A stretch of 64,000 nucleotides of DNA from Dyadobacter jiangsuensis (GTDB taxonomy: Bacteria > Bacteroidota > Bacteroidia > Cytophagales > Spirosomataceae), in contig NZ_PYAS01000013.1 of assembly GCF_003014695.1 (NCBI RefSeq), forward strand, positions 216,731 to 280,730. The letters are read 5' to 3'. The first letter of the stretch is position 1; each line of letters starts with the position of its first letter. A program made the translations under genes and the position numbers. A model generated the notes under the pieces. That model had not been told where the DNA came from. It saw only the letters and a program-made list of their open reading frames with translations, and searched no databases. Positions 35,096-44,197 of the stretch are shown here, in pieces.

Positions 35096-36244
35096 TTACC
35101 CGTTCAGGATTTTGTTATAAAAATTCTTGGTGAGTGCGCCAATATTTACCCAATCATAATTGGTTCTGATGATTAAATCTGATTTTTGCTTAACAAGGTT
35201 TAATTGGTCCGGATCGCAAGCCAGACGTACTATCTGATTTGCGAGATCGTCTGCATTTTCGCTTTGAAAAAGAAAGCCGGTTTCATCGGATTTGATGATT
35301 TCCATAAAAGGTTTGAGGTCTGAACAAAGGACGGGTTTTCCATAGCTCAGGCTCAGAAGCAGCACGCCACTCTGATAAATTTCGCGATAGGGGAGTATTA
35401 CCAGATCGGCGTTTTCATAGAAATTGACGACTTCTTCATCTGGGATGTATCGAAAATCTGTGGTCACTACGTCGTCAATGGAAAGTGTAGTAATCAGCTC
35501 GCGATACTCGTCGAGGTCACTCTTCCAGGCTTTTCCGCCTATTGTAAGATGAATCGCATGCCCCTGCTGCTTGACTTTTGCTACCGCTTGCAAGAGCACA
35601 TCCAAACCTTTCACCTTTTTTATCTGACCGAAAAAGAGCAGTCGAAGTGGAATTCTGGATGAACTCTTTTCTTTAACGGGTGTAATGAAAGGAATGTAAT
35701 TCCCATGTGGGATTACGGCAGTGGGACGTTTGTTTATGTTTTTCTCAGCAAGAAAATCCAATGAGGTTTGATTGTGAACTATAACGCCGTCGATGAGGGC
35801 ATAGCAGAGCTTTTCAATTGATCGACTGGCCTTTTTGTCAAATGCGTTAACATCGTGGACGGTTACGACAGATTTGAAGCCCATCAGCTTACTGAGGACT
35901 AGAACTAGGAGATCGATTGACCTGAACGTAAAAAAATGCAGATGAACTATTTCCGATTTTTCATCCCTGGCTTTTCTGAAAGCTATGTAATGTCCTTTCA
36001 GATATTCAATTGTTTTAGAGGCAAAACTCCTGGTCCATAAATTATTAAAACAAATCACTGTTTTCACATTAGGGTAGGAGCGGGGACTGGTCTTGTCGCA
36101 AGTGTAATAGCTGACCGATACACCATTTTCGCCTAGCCCATAAGCCAATCCATAATCATAGTAGTCCATTCCACCATGCCCACCAACAGGTTCAATGAGG
36201 GCAATGCTGGGCAAACCAGAGTCGTTAAACGTACTTAATTTCAT
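35096..36244 (-). CDS. Glycosyltransferase family 4 (GT-B)
   Basis: The protein has 382 residues. N-terminal IALIEPVGGHGGMDYYDYGLAYG is a glycine-rich GT-B loop; SVVTVHDVNAFDKKASRSIE and VIVHNQTSLDFL follow. The C-terminal domain has RLLFFGQIKKVKGLDVLLQA and ENADLVILPYREIYQSGVL with the Glu of the EX7E motif. It builds the repeat unit of the polysaccharide; donor unknown. Its ATG directly abuts the ACTCAACGTT motif, leaving no space for a conventional ribosome binding site. Confidence 0.85.
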   Translation of the reverse strand: MKLSTFNDSGLPSIALIEPVGGHGGMDYYDYGLAYGLGENGVSVSYYTCDKTSPRSYPNVKTVICFNNLWTRSFASKTIEYLKGHYIAFRKARDEKSEIVHLHFFTFRSIDLLVLVLSKLMGFKSVVTVHDVNAFDKKASRSIEKLCYALIDGVIVHNQTSLDFLAEKNINKRPTAVIPHGNYIPFITPVKEKSSSRIPLRLLFFGQIKKVKGLDVLLQAVAKVKQQGHAIHLTIGGKAWKSDLDEYRELITTLSIDDVVTTDFRYIPDEEVVNFYENADLVILPYREIYQSGVLLLSLSYGKPVLCSDLKPFMEIIKSDETGFLFQSENADDLANQIVRLACDPDQLNLVKQKSDLIIRTNYDWVNIGALTKNFYNKILNG

Positions 36245-36254
36245 AACGTTGAGT
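36245..36254 (-). repeat. ACTCAACGTT motif abutting the GT4 start codon
   Basis: Exact ACTCAACGTT with zero spacing to the ATG of the GT4 gene. Upstream the minus strand reads TAATTTAT, a poor -7 match. Confidence 0.75.
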
Positions 36255-36294
36255 ATAAATTACTGATCAAGGGCGATTAAAAGGTATTGCTTTA

Positions 36295-37338
36295 CTAAGC
36301 TACCTCACCAAGCACTGCAAGAATGTCTTCTTTTTTGCCATCCGAATGATCGGTTGGGATTGCCTGGAAGTCAAAAGTGTAATCATCAATGTGATGCCTG
36401 TTGATTAATCGTTTTGCTTCGTTTTCTTCCTCTGTGAATTTTAGGTTTTTATCGGAGTAATTATAAATGGCATACCTCACTTTACTGGATTGCGCGAGTA
36501 CCGCAGGATGTAGCCGAGCAGTAAGGACGAACTTCGCGTTTTTAATAGATGAAACGGCTGCATCAAGTTCATATCCCAGTATCTTCTTAGTTTTTAGGCC
36601 ATTTTGGATAAATATCTCATCGCAACGCTGCGCCTGTTCGAGATCGGTCTCTGAATCGCAAATAAGATTGACCACGTTATGGATTTTCAAGCTTTTGCAT
36701 AGACTTACAGTTAACTCCGCCAGCTTTCCATTTACCTCGTTATTATTCAGATTTTTATATTCGGTAAGATCCCGGCAACTAAAAACGATGTAATCCTCCT
36801 CGAAAACCCGGGGTGTTTCATTCGTTGCTTGAAGGAAGGCAATGTCAGGAACAAATCCCAGTTTATCGTTTGGGACTTTGAGTTCTTTTGCGATACCAAT
36901 AGACTTATGGTCTCGCAGAAAGATCCGGTTTGAAATCATCCCAGCTAATTTTATAAACATCTTGGTTTGTAATTTGTTAGCTGTATCAATCCCGATGCCC
37001 ATGTAGTAAACTGGAATTCCTGAGAGTTTAGCGAGGGCCATGTACTTAATTCCCCCCGTGCCTCCCTGGTCCATAAAGCAAGTCCCTCCTCCCCAAATGA
37101 TCGCACTAGAGCCCTTTACCTGCGATTGAAACTGGTTAATAGAGGTCCTTAGCAATGAGAAGGTTTCGAGGTGAATATTCTTGCGCTGAAAGTCTATTGC
37201 CTGATCCAACGTGTCCTTATCTCCATATGTAAAAATGGTGATTTTGGAAAATTTGGTCTTGTAATAATCAATAAGTGTCGACAGCATGAGCAGATCGCCA
37301 AAATTGCCGCCATAGTATCCGATAAGCGAGAGTTTCAT
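36295..37338 (-). CDS. Polysaccharide pyruvyl transferase family protein
   Basis: The protein has 347 residues. It starts MKLSLIGYYGGNFGDLLML, the glycine-rich opening of this family (PF04230-type, CsaB-like). AIIWGGGTCFMDQGGT and the late ARLHPAVLAQSSKVRYAIYN (Arg-Leu-His) are characteristic. Such enzymes add pyruvate ketals from phosphoenolpyruvate to sugars, giving acidic polysaccharide, though some members act on other substrates. It overlaps the upstream flippase stop by 4 nt (ATGA). Confidence 0.85.
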   Translation of the reverse strand: MKLSLIGYYGGNFGDLLMLSTLIDYYKTKFSKITIFTYGDKDTLDQAIDFQRKNIHLETFSLLRTSINQFQSQVKGSSAIIWGGGTCFMDQGGTGGIKYMALAKLSGIPVYYMGIGIDTANKLQTKMFIKLAGMISNRIFLRDHKSIGIAKELKVPNDKLGFVPDIAFLQATNETPRVFEEDYIVFSCRDLTEYKNLNNNEVNGKLAELTVSLCKSLKIHNVVNLICDSETDLEQAQRCDEIFIQNGLKTKKILGYELDAAVSSIKNAKFVLTARLHPAVLAQSSKVRYAIYNYSDKNLKFTEEENEAKRLINRHHIDDYTFDFQAIPTDHSDGKKEDILAVLGEVA

Positions 37339-38567
37339 TCCGCAACAGTGATTTTAAGACTTCTGAAATGGTTTGTATAAATAGTATAGTACAATCCTGC
37401 TACTAATAATTCGCTAAAAATGTAGCTGCATGCGATTGCACTAATTCCGTAGCTGCGAAAACAGTATACAAACGCTGCTTGAAACAGGATTGATCCTACT
37501 GAGGCCATCAACTTCTTTCCAATGCTTTGTTCTGAGAGTATCGCAGCGCCCAATGCCGTCGAGAAGAACCTGAAGGGCAGACTACATGCCAGGGTGCGTA
37601 AGATCACAGTTGCGGCACCAAAATCTTTGGGATAAATGCTTCCGATGATTAAATCGGCTGAAACGAAAAGACCGAGAGCGACTAGCAACCCACCTGCGAA
37701 AGACGCGATCGCATGTCGGATCGGAATCATATAAGAGGAGTGACTCGGTGTGAGTTTATGATATTTGGGTAGGAAGTAGGTCCCGAATATTGTATTAGGT
37801 AATATGTAACAGGCCGCCAGAATCGTGTTAGCTGCACTATATACGGCCGAGGCTGTCGAACCAAACAGATAAATTGAAAATACCGTCGAAATTTGAATCT
37901 GTGCAATATTGAGTGTGCCGTTGAAAGAATAATTGACGGATTCCCTTAGATACTGGACAAGCTCTTTGAACTTAACAGAGAAATTCAGCAAGTATTTTGG
38001 TTTACTTCTTTTGTGCGCACCCGCTAAAAGGATAAAAGCACATAAGTGCGAGAGACAGAGTGCCAATGCTAGATTAGTCAAATTAATCGCCATTATGACC
38101 GTTGATGCAGCCACTACTATTAACCTAACCATCGGTAAAAGGCTTTGGAGGATAGACACGCTGTTAAATTCTTCTTCAAACTGGGCGTAGGCAACCGAGA
38201 TGTACTGCACAGTTTGAGGCACGTAATAGGTTGCAAAGCAGATAGCCACGAGAACCCCGATATCTGAATTGACAAAAACGATAGTACTCAGGGCTATTGC
38301 AAGGGAAGTCGTTATCAGAAGTGATAAAGAGGCAAGAGAGGCCAGTGAGTTGACTTGTGAGGGATTAACACATGCTTTTCTAAGGAAAAGGCCGGATGCC
38401 CCCATTCCAGCCAGTGGCCCAATGATAGACAGCATGGAATTTGATGCGGCATATTTACCAAAATCAGAGATAGTCAAATGGTGACTTATGACCACTTGAA
38501 GCAAGAAGGTTGCCCCTGCTGCGCCGAACCCGGAAATCAGTACCCGAATAATTTTGTTTTTAAACAT
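37335..38567 (-). CDS. Wzx-like oligosaccharide flippase
   Basis: The protein has 410 residues and about 12 hydrophobic segments spread over the full length, with the N-terminal amphipathic opening VLISGFGAAGATFLLQVVIS and the SDFGKYAASNSMLSIIGPLA pattern of the polysaccharide-transport (MOP/PST) family. It would flip lipid-linked repeat units across the inner membrane. The identity rests on topology, the family-like N-terminus and its place between wzy-like and pyruvyl transferase genes. It is AT-rich compared with the flanking housekeeping regions, as is usual for polysaccharide clusters. Confidence 0.8.
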   Translation of the reverse strand: MFKNKIIRVLISGFGAAGATFLLQVVISHHLTISDFGKYAASNSMLSIIGPLAGMGASGLFLRKACVNPSQVNSLASLASLSLLITTSLAIALSTIVFVNSDIGVLVAICFATYYVPQTVQYISVAYAQFEEEFNSVSILQSLLPMVRLIVVAASTVIMAINLTNLALALCLSHLCAFILLAGAHKRSKPKYLLNFSVKFKELVQYLRESVNYSFNGTLNIAQIQISTVFSIYLFGSTASAVYSAANTILAACYILPNTIFGTYFLPKYHKLTPSHSSYMIPIRHAIASFAGGLLVALGLFVSADLIIGSIYPKDFGAATVILRTLACSLPFRFFSTALGAAILSEQSIGKKLMASVGSILFQAAFVYCFRSYGISAIACSYIFSELLVAGLYYTIYTNHFRSLKITVAE

Positions 38568-38591
38568 TTGGCAATAAGTGATTACGTGTTC

Positions 38592-39878
38592 TTAAACGGA
38601 TTCAAGCACTCGGGAGTCCACAGGTGTATCAACCGGACCTCGCCCAGATGATTGTTTAGGGACCGGCGACAATGACTTAGCCATTAGAAAAGCTTGGCAT
38701 ACCGACACGAGAATCGTAAACGAGGATTCAGTAAATGCCTGGAACAGAATTGTGATCAAGATAAACGAAGCAATCACGTAGTTTTTGCGTTTCATGTGCA
38801 TTTGAAAAATCAACACGAAAAGCAGAACATGACAAATGAGAAATATCCCTCCCATTTGATAGCCTATTACTCCAAGCAAGCTCTCGTTTCCATTTTGGTA
38901 GAGAGATGCTTCTCCTGTTCTAAACGGGGAGGGTGAAATCCGGCTGGCAAGCGTTTCCAGGTAGGCTACATATCCGGCAGTACCCAGGCCATTACCCCAA
39001 AATGGGTCTTCCAATGCAGACCTGATGCCAAAAACAAGCCCTGATATATGGTTGGCAGTGGATTTGAAAGGAGTATTGTCGAAACCGTAGTAAAATGTCC
39101 ATCCATCGTACATAATTGGCAAGGCAAATATGAAAACGAGCGATGCGATAATCAATACTTGGTTTACATACTTTGCGTAGTTGCCTAGTAGAAATATCAG
39201 TGATCCGAACAAAGAGGTCTTGGTTTTGGCCAGCAACGTAACAACAGCAGTGATACCCCATTTTACGGGCTGACGTTTACCGACTTGATAATAACAAAAT
39301 AGGAAAAGACAGGTAAAGGCGAATGTCAGAGGTGACAGGTAGAAAGATCCAAGTCTTAGAGAATTGACCGAGAAAACATCACGAGTATAGTAGTTTCCAG
39401 GAATACTTCCTCCAAATAGCCTACTGAAAATTACGTATTTGAGCGAAAATGGAATAAAATACTCTATTACGGCGAAAACTAGGCCCGCTAAGAAGATTTT
39501 TTCGATGAATTTTAACAAGGTCCCCAGGATATGATCCGGAGTTTGAAACGCGCAATAAATCCAAAAGTAGATAAACAACAGCTGGGTGTAGCAGATTACT
39601 ACCAGAGAGGGATCCCACGCCTGTATAAGCGTGATATCGATTATAAACCGAAGCGTCAGGTAGAGAAGCATCCATTTGGTCAAGGTTACTACCTTCTGTC
39701 TTTTCGTATCTCTGCGTTTAAACGATACGATCGCCAGAATATATAGAGCAGCACCGCCCACTTGAAGGATTTTTCCAACGGACCTGAGACTGAGCGAATT
39801 TAAAAGGTTGGAAAAAGACGCAACCAAAATAAAAATCAGCCCTGCATAGGTGATTATATCAGATTTGGATAGCTTCAT
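38592..39878 (-). CDS. Wzy-like O-antigen/exopolysaccharide polymerase
   Basis: About 428 residues from the ATG at 39878 (MKLSKSDIITYAGLIFILVA). There are roughly 11 hydrophobic segments with a large extracytoplasmic loop (about 290-360) containing FGIRSALEDPFWGNGLGTAGY, the GNGLGT-type signature of Wzy/O-antigen ligase proteins. It would polymerise flipped repeat units in the periplasm. The longest frame extends 87 nt further upstream through the ACTCAACGTT motif, but those residues are Cys/Gln-rich and not membrane-like, so I chose the later start. A 7-codon mini-ORF lies between motif and gene. Confidence 0.75.
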   Translation of the reverse strand: MKLSKSDIITYAGLIFILVASFSNLLNSLSLRSVGKILQVGGAALYILAIVSFKRRDTKRQKVVTLTKWMLLYLTLRFIIDITLIQAWDPSLVVICYTQLLFIYFWIYCAFQTPDHILGTLLKFIEKIFLAGLVFAVIEYFIPFSLKYVIFSRLFGGSIPGNYYTRDVFSVNSLRLGSFYLSPLTFAFTCLFLFCYYQVGKRQPVKWGITAVVTLLAKTKTSLFGSLIFLLGNYAKYVNQVLIIASLVFIFALPIMYDGWTFYYGFDNTPFKSTANHISGLVFGIRSALEDPFWGNGLGTAGYVAYLETLASRISPSPFRTGEASLYQNGNESLLGVIGYQMGGIFLICHVLLFVLIFQMHMKRKNYVIASFILITILFQAFTESSFTILVSVCQAFLMAKSLSPVPKQSSGRGPVDTPVDSRVLESV

Positions 39879-39916
39879 TATGTCTGGCTTGAACCAAGGT
39901 GGCGTCTGAGAATTGT

Positions 39917-39940
39917 TATCCTGGCAGCAACATTGGCATT
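39917..39940 (-). other. Mini-ORF between the motif and wzy
   Basis: ATG CCA ATG TTG CTG CCA GGA TAA encodes MPMLLPG and starts 4 nt after the ACTCAACGTT motif, at the same distance seen between motif and start codon in other genes. It could be a leader peptide; this is a weak call because of its length. Confidence 0.25.
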
Positions 39941-39943
39941 TAT

Positions 39944-39953
39944 AACGTTGAGT
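39944..39953 (-). repeat. ACTCAACGTT motif upstream of wzy
   Basis: Exact ACTCAACGTT followed by AT, about 66 nt before the wzy ATG but 4 nt before the mini-ORF ATG. A hairpin (CGGTTACTGG / CCCGTAGCCG with two wobble positions) lies just upstream on the same strand. Confidence 0.65.
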
Positions 39954-40003
39954 ATTTTTAAGCAATCGGCTACGGGATGATTAAGCCAGTAACCGATTTG
40001 CTG

Positions 40004-42370
40004 TTATATTTTGCTAATCATTTTCTTAAGCTTCGACTCGACATTGGAGCGACCGCTGTTTTCATCGTCGTAGTAGCCGTACCCATAGCCACCATAGCCA
40101 TAGCCATAACCGTAACCAACACCATAATTAACACCATTGAAAATGATGGAGAGATTGGTAAATCGTTTGGTTCTTTGCAGCTCTCCGATGCGCTTCAAAT
40201 GATCAATAATCGTATAGTTAAAGCGGACAATGTAGAGCGTTGCATCTGCATGTTCGGCGATCAATGCCGAGTCAGTAACGAGCCCGTATGGAGGGGAATC
40301 AATCAGGATGTAATCGTATTTTTGACGAAGGTCTGCCAGTAAAATCGGCAGCTTGCCATTACTTAGAAGCTCCGACGGGTTAGGAGGGATAGGTCCACTG
40401 GTTAAAACGTCGAATTTGGGATGGACTCCAGTGGACTGAATGAAGTCTTCATAGTGGCCTTGACCGATCAGGCAGTTAGAAATCCCAAATTTGTTGGGGA
40501 CCATTAGGCGATCATGAAGGGTGGGCTTGCGAAGATCGAGCCCAATGAGCAATACTCGTTTATCCGAGTATGCCAAGCTAGCTGCCAGGTTTATACTCAC
40601 AAAACTTTTACCCTCACCTCCGATGGATGAGGTAAACATGATCACCCGACACGTGCCATCACCCAGGTACTGTAAGTTTGTTCGAAGCGCACGGAACTGT
40701 TCGGCAACAGCACTTCTGCTTGTCATTTTAATAATGGCATCTTCACCTGGCTGTCCGGCTTTCATCTGGCCGATTTCTCCAAGAATTGCCGAGTGAGTCA
40801 CTTTTTCGATCTCTTCTCTTCTCTGAACTGTGTTGTTAAGTAGCAAAAGTAGATTGATAAGTAAAACTGGCACGACCAAACCTCCGACGCCTGCTCCAAG
40901 CCAAACGAGTGCTTTTTTGGGTTTGATTGGATTAAAGGTTGCAATGGGGGCATCAATGAGTCTACTGTCGGTGACTGTTGAGGCATATGCGAGAGCCGTT
41001 TCTTCTCGCTTCTGCAATAGATAGAGGTAAAGCTCTTCCTTGATTGATTGCTGACGTTTGATACCTACGAACTCCCTTTCTTTTTTCGGAATGCTGCGCA
41101 GGCCTGCCGAAAACCTGGTATTGATGCCTTCCAGGTTTTTCTTTGTCACTGCCATTCCCCTTCTAAGGTTTTGAACGTTTTCCCTGATCGACTGACGAGT
41201 TCCTGCGAGCTGAGTATTGATAGTTTCAAGCAGAGGGTTGTTAGGCGAGGTTGTCCTGGCATAGCGCTCCCGTTGTAATTCAAGTTCGTTGAATTTAGTA
41301 AGAAGGGAAACCAGGACCGGGTCGTCTATCATATATGTGGCGGGTGCCACGGCACCTTCACCGGCATTCTGGATGTAGTTGTCGACACTTTCTAGAATGC
41401 TGATTTTTGTATTAACTTCATTCAGCTTAGTGTCGTTCTCTTTGATGTTCTCTAGGAACAGTTGAGATTCCGCACTGATGTCGGTAATTCCCTGATTCGT
41501 TTTGTAGGATTCTACGTCTTTCTCGACGTCTCCCAGCTCTCCGGTAATAAGTCCGAGTCGGTTTTCGATGAATTTAAGCGTGTTACTGGCTTCGCTGTTT
41601 TTATCGCTAAGAGACGATTGGACGTATACGTCCAGCAATTTATTCAGAACATCTTTGGAGCGTTGAACATGTGAGTCTTCAAATGTTAGTTCGAGCACTG
41701 TACTTTTTACATTAGGTTGCTCGACCGACAGTGATTTCAGCATGATCTCCGCCAAATTTTTTACCTCAGTAAAGACAACCGTAATATCGGTATATTCTGA
41801 AGGTACACCCTTAGTAACTACAAAGGCCCCCCAAGCGTTGTTAAAGCGTTGGTTGAAAGCAAAGACTCTGTCCTCGTCATTGAAGCGAAAGTGTGTGCTG
41901 TCTACCAGGTGGATCACCAACGGCTCCTTGTACGCCAAAGGTGTAATAACCTCTGGCTTGATGATTACAGGGCTTGTTTTGTAAAGACTGATCTTTTTCA
42001 AACCATCCTTTGCCTTATAAGAGACATCTAGGTTCAGTTCTTTGATCACCTGCTCCATCAAAGTCTGGGACCTGATGATCTCCAATTCATTCTCAACCAA
42101 TTTGTTGCCTCCGAATTGAGAACTTAATTCAGAAAGTATATCTCCTTGTGTACCACTAAGCCCCTTATTTTCGTCTTTAATCAAGATCGAAGTCTTGGTA
42201 CTGTAGATCGGCGGAGTCACCTGCAAGTAAAAAAATGCAGCTGTGAGCGCAAGAAAAAGAAAGACAGGAAAGAGATACCAGTACCGCAAATATCTTTGTA
42301 CATGCTCGTTGAGGTTAAATTCCTCTTCGTGATCTCCCAAGTCGAGGTGCTGGTTATTTTGATTGGTCAT
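40004..42370 (-). CDS. Polysaccharide co-polymerase / tyrosine autokinase (Wzc-like)
   Basis: The protein has 788 residues. The N-terminal Wzz-type domain has a first membrane helix (YLFPVFLFLALTAAFFYLQV), a long periplasmic coiled-coil region (about 270-440) and a second helix (VWLGAGVGGLVVPVLLINLLL). The cytoplasmic BY-kinase domain has Walker A FTSSIGGEGKS, Walker A' VLLIGLDLRKPTLHD and Walker B YDYILIDSPP. The tail is an exceptional Gly-Tyr run (YGYGYGYGGYGYGYY), the autophosphorylated Tyr cluster. It controls chain length and export together with Wza and CpsB. Its ATG abuts the motif ACTCAATGTT. Confidence 0.93.
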   Translation of the reverse strand: MTNQNNQHLDLGDHEEEFNLNEHVQRYLRYWYLFPVFLFLALTAAFFYLQVTPPIYSTKTSILIKDENKGLSGTQGDILSELSSQFGGNKLVENELEIIRSQTLMEQVIKELNLDVSYKAKDGLKKISLYKTSPVIIKPEVITPLAYKEPLVIHLVDSTHFRFNDEDRVFAFNQRFNNAWGAFVVTKGVPSEYTDITVVFTEVKNLAEIMLKSLSVEQPNVKSTVLELTFEDSHVQRSKDVLNKLLDVYVQSSLSDKNSEASNTLKFIENRLGLITGELGDVEKDVESYKTNQGITDISAESQLFLENIKENDTKLNEVNTKISILESVDNYIQNAGEGAVAPATYMIDDPVLVSLLTKFNELELQRERYARTTSPNNPLLETINTQLAGTRQSIRENVQNLRRGMAVTKKNLEGINTRFSAGLRSIPKKEREFVGIKRQQSIKEELYLYLLQKREETALAYASTVTDSRLIDAPIATFNPIKPKKALVWLGAGVGGLVVPVLLINLLLLLNNTVQRREEIEKVTHSAILGEIGQMKAGQPGEDAIIKMTSRSAVAEQFRALRTNLQYLGDGTCRVIMFTSSIGGEGKSFVSINLAASLAYSDKRVLLIGLDLRKPTLHDRLMVPNKFGISNCLIGQGHYEDFIQSTGVHPKFDVLTSGPIPPNPSELLSNGKLPILLADLRQKYDYILIDSPPYGLVTDSALIAEHADATLYIVRFNYTIIDHLKRIGELQRTKRFTNLSIIFNGVNYGVGYGYGYGYGGYGYGYYDDENSGRSNVESKLKKMISKI

Positions 42371-42380
42371 AACATTGAGT
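42371..42380 (-). repeat. ACTCAACGTT-type motif abutting the wzc start codon
   Basis: ACTCAATGTT (one mismatch) with zero spacing to the wzc ATG. A partial copy, ACTCAACA, occurs about 33 nt further upstream on the same strand. Confidence 0.65.
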
Positions 42381-42422
42381 ATATGTTGCCCGTAAGAGCA
42401 TTAACGATCTGTTGAGTTTGGT

Positions 42423-43250
42423 CTATTTTGTGAAATTCAAAATAAGAATTCCCAGAGTACCAACCGCAGCGACGATTGATGTCACAATTGGCACAAGTTG
42501 TACATTCCTGTCTGTTGCATTGATCCTTGTCTTGATAGGCTCCACATATATTATATCATTTTTGTGAACGTAGTAAAATGGAGAGGTGAAAATGTCGCGG
42601 GACGTGAGATCGATTCTCGCATATTCTCTCTTTCCGTCTTCTTCCCGAATCACTAGTATGTTATCTCTTTTGCCATAGATAGTTAGGTCTCCGGCTAGAC
42701 TAAGAACTTCCGGGAGGGAGATTTTTTCATCAGGGATTACGTAAACCGATGGACGGGCGATTTCCCCCAGCACGGAAACCTTGAAGTTGAGGTTGCGTAC
42801 GATTACAGATGGCTCTTTAAGAAAGTTTCTCAGCCGCAGGCGAATCGTATCTGCAGCGTCAGTTGTTCGGAGTCCTGTAACCTTCAATTTTCCTACGAGC
42901 GGTATTTCAATTGACCCATCTGCATCAACAAGGTAACCCAGTGGCTGGGTCCTAGCGCCACCGCCCGTGGTGGAGTAGTTAGTGCTAGCGGTTGTGAATG
43001 TATTCGGTGTATTGAAAACCTCGTTAGCCTCTGCATTCAAGCTTCCCACAACAATTGATAACAAATCATTGGGTTGGATTGTGGGGACATATTTTTGTTT
43101 AATTTCCTGGGTCGCATACTGTAAGCTGTCTCCTTGGAAATATACAATAGACTTCGTGGAGACGCAGGAAGTGGCTCCTCCGATTATCGCGATAAAAATA
43201 GATAGTGATGTAAGCGGGACTAATGCTTTTCGCGCGAATTTCAGATTCAT
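42423..43250 (-). CDS. Polysaccharide export outer-membrane lipoprotein (Wza-like)
   Basis: The protein has 275 residues with a lipoprotein signal (AIIGGATSC, lipidated Cys29). The poly_export domain is recognisable at YVPTIQPNDLLSIVVGSLNA, then GYLVDADGSIEIPLVGKLKV, the SLBB-like VSVLGEIARPSVYVIPDEKI, SLPEVLSLAGDLTIYGKRDN and HKNDIIYVEP. A hydrophobic C-terminal helix follows (LVPIVTSIVAAVGTLGILIL). It forms the export channel paired with the Wzc-like kinase, 52 bp downstream. Confidence 0.93.
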   Translation of the reverse strand: MNLKFARKALVPLTSLSIFIAIIGGATSCVSTKSIVYFQGDSLQYATQEIKQKYVPTIQPNDLLSIVVGSLNAEANEVFNTPNTFTTASTNYSTTGGGARTQPLGYLVDADGSIEIPLVGKLKVTGLRTTDAADTIRLRLRNFLKEPSVIVRNLNFKVSVLGEIARPSVYVIPDEKISLPEVLSLAGDLTIYGKRDNILVIREEDGKREYARIDLTSRDIFTSPFYYVHKNDIIYVEPIKTRINATDRNVQLVPIVTSIVAAVGTLGILILNFTK

Positions 43251-43258
43251 ATGGATTT

Positions 43259-43268
43259 AACGGTGAGT
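43259..43268 (-). repeat. ACTCAACGTT-type motif before wza
   Basis: ACTCACCGTT (one mismatch), 8 nt before the wza ATG. It is about 155 nt downstream of the candidate -7 box TATATTTG at 43431-43424, so it lies at the end of a long leader. Confidence 0.6.
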
Positions 43269-43423
43269 AAAATAAATTCTTAAAATCTTGATTAGTAGTC
43301 TTTTATTCCTTCTTTGCTTACCAAGCTAAGTTCTGTCACTTGTAAACTCTCGTTCAATTTCCTGAATTGTCTATAATTTTGCTTCTTGGGAATGTCCAAA
43401 TGCTTTGTAGGGGGGATTTACTA

Positions 43424-43431
43424 CAAATATA
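43424..43431 (-). promoter_or_regulatory. Candidate -7 box upstream of wza
   Basis: TATATTTG on the minus strand, a perfect TAnnTTTG, in the 193-bp gap after the CpsB gene. No TTG is found 19-21 bp upstream. Confidence 0.4.
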
Positions 43432-43443
43432 GAATAAATTCAA

Positions 43444-44193
43444 TTAATAGTGCGCGATTTCTACAAGTTTTTCATTCTGAAATGAGTATCTAGACAGCCA
43501 GCCGTTCTTATTTGATTTCTGTATTAAGTCCAGATGTGGCATTTTGTGTGCGTCTGTTCCTAGAAAGGTAATGAGCCGGTTTTCCAAAAGCCATTCAGCA
43601 GTTTTGTTCACACCGGGGCCATAGTGTCCTGTTAGAGATAAGATATTCAGTTGGAGCTCGCATCCTCCGTCTGCCAATTTTTTATACATCGTGAGATCGT
43701 TGTGAAAATACGTATAACGTTCCGGGTGAGCCAGAACGGGTTGATACCCCTTTTCAATAATAAAAAAAAGCGTTTCGGAGGTATTCATTAGGGGCGTGGA
43801 GTAAGGAAGCTCTACAAGGAGACGATTTCCCGGAAGTGTCAGCATTTGTTCGCCTGTATGAAGCATCTCCATAAAATGCTCATCAATGAAGTATTCGGCG
43901 GCAGCATTTACTGAGATTGGAAGACCTTCTTCCCGGACTGCGGCCCGTACTGTCTCTAGTCCGGACAATATTATTTCCGGAGTATTCCTGTAACAATCCC
44001 AAATAATGTGGGGCGTCGTATACAGGTGAGTGTATCCTAAATCCACCATTTTTCGGATCATCGCGAGCGATTCTTCAACCGTCTGTACACCATCGTCTAT
44101 ATCCGGGATAAGATGCGAATGAATGTCCATTCCAATCCCTCCGAGATTAAGACCTTGCTTTGCTGCGCGATTTCCAAATAACCAATTCAACAT
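43444..44193 (-). CDS. CpsB/CapC-type tyrosine-protein phosphatase (PHP fold)
   Basis: The protein has 249 residues. PHP metal-binding motifs are present: MDIHSHLIPDIDDG (His25, His27), TPHIIWD, the Glu in NAAAEYFID, HPERYTYF and FLGTDAHKMP. These enzymes dephosphorylate the Tyr cluster of the cognate BY-kinase and so regulate chain length and export. The Wzc-like substrate is encoded two genes downstream. Only 4 bp separate this gene from the upstream Wzi-like gene, so they are co-transcribed. Confidence 0.92.
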   Translation of the reverse strand: MLNWLFGNRAAKQGLNLGGIGMDIHSHLIPDIDDGVQTVEESLAMIRKMVDLGYTHLYTTPHIIWDCYRNTPEIILSGLETVRAAVREEGLPISVNAAAEYFIDEHFMEMLHTGEQMLTLPGNRLLVELPYSTPLMNTSETLFFIIEKGYQPVLAHPERYTYFHNDLTMYKKLADGGCELQLNILSLTGHYGPGVNKTAEWLLENRLITFLGTDAHKMPHLDLIQKSNKNGWLSRYSFQNEKLVEIAHY

Positions 44194-44197
44194 GCTG

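Noticed and set aside
39879..39965. Upstream extension of wzy by 29 residues
   Set aside because: Cys/Gln-rich, no membrane character, and it would read through the regulatory motif; the ATG at 39878 is the natural start.
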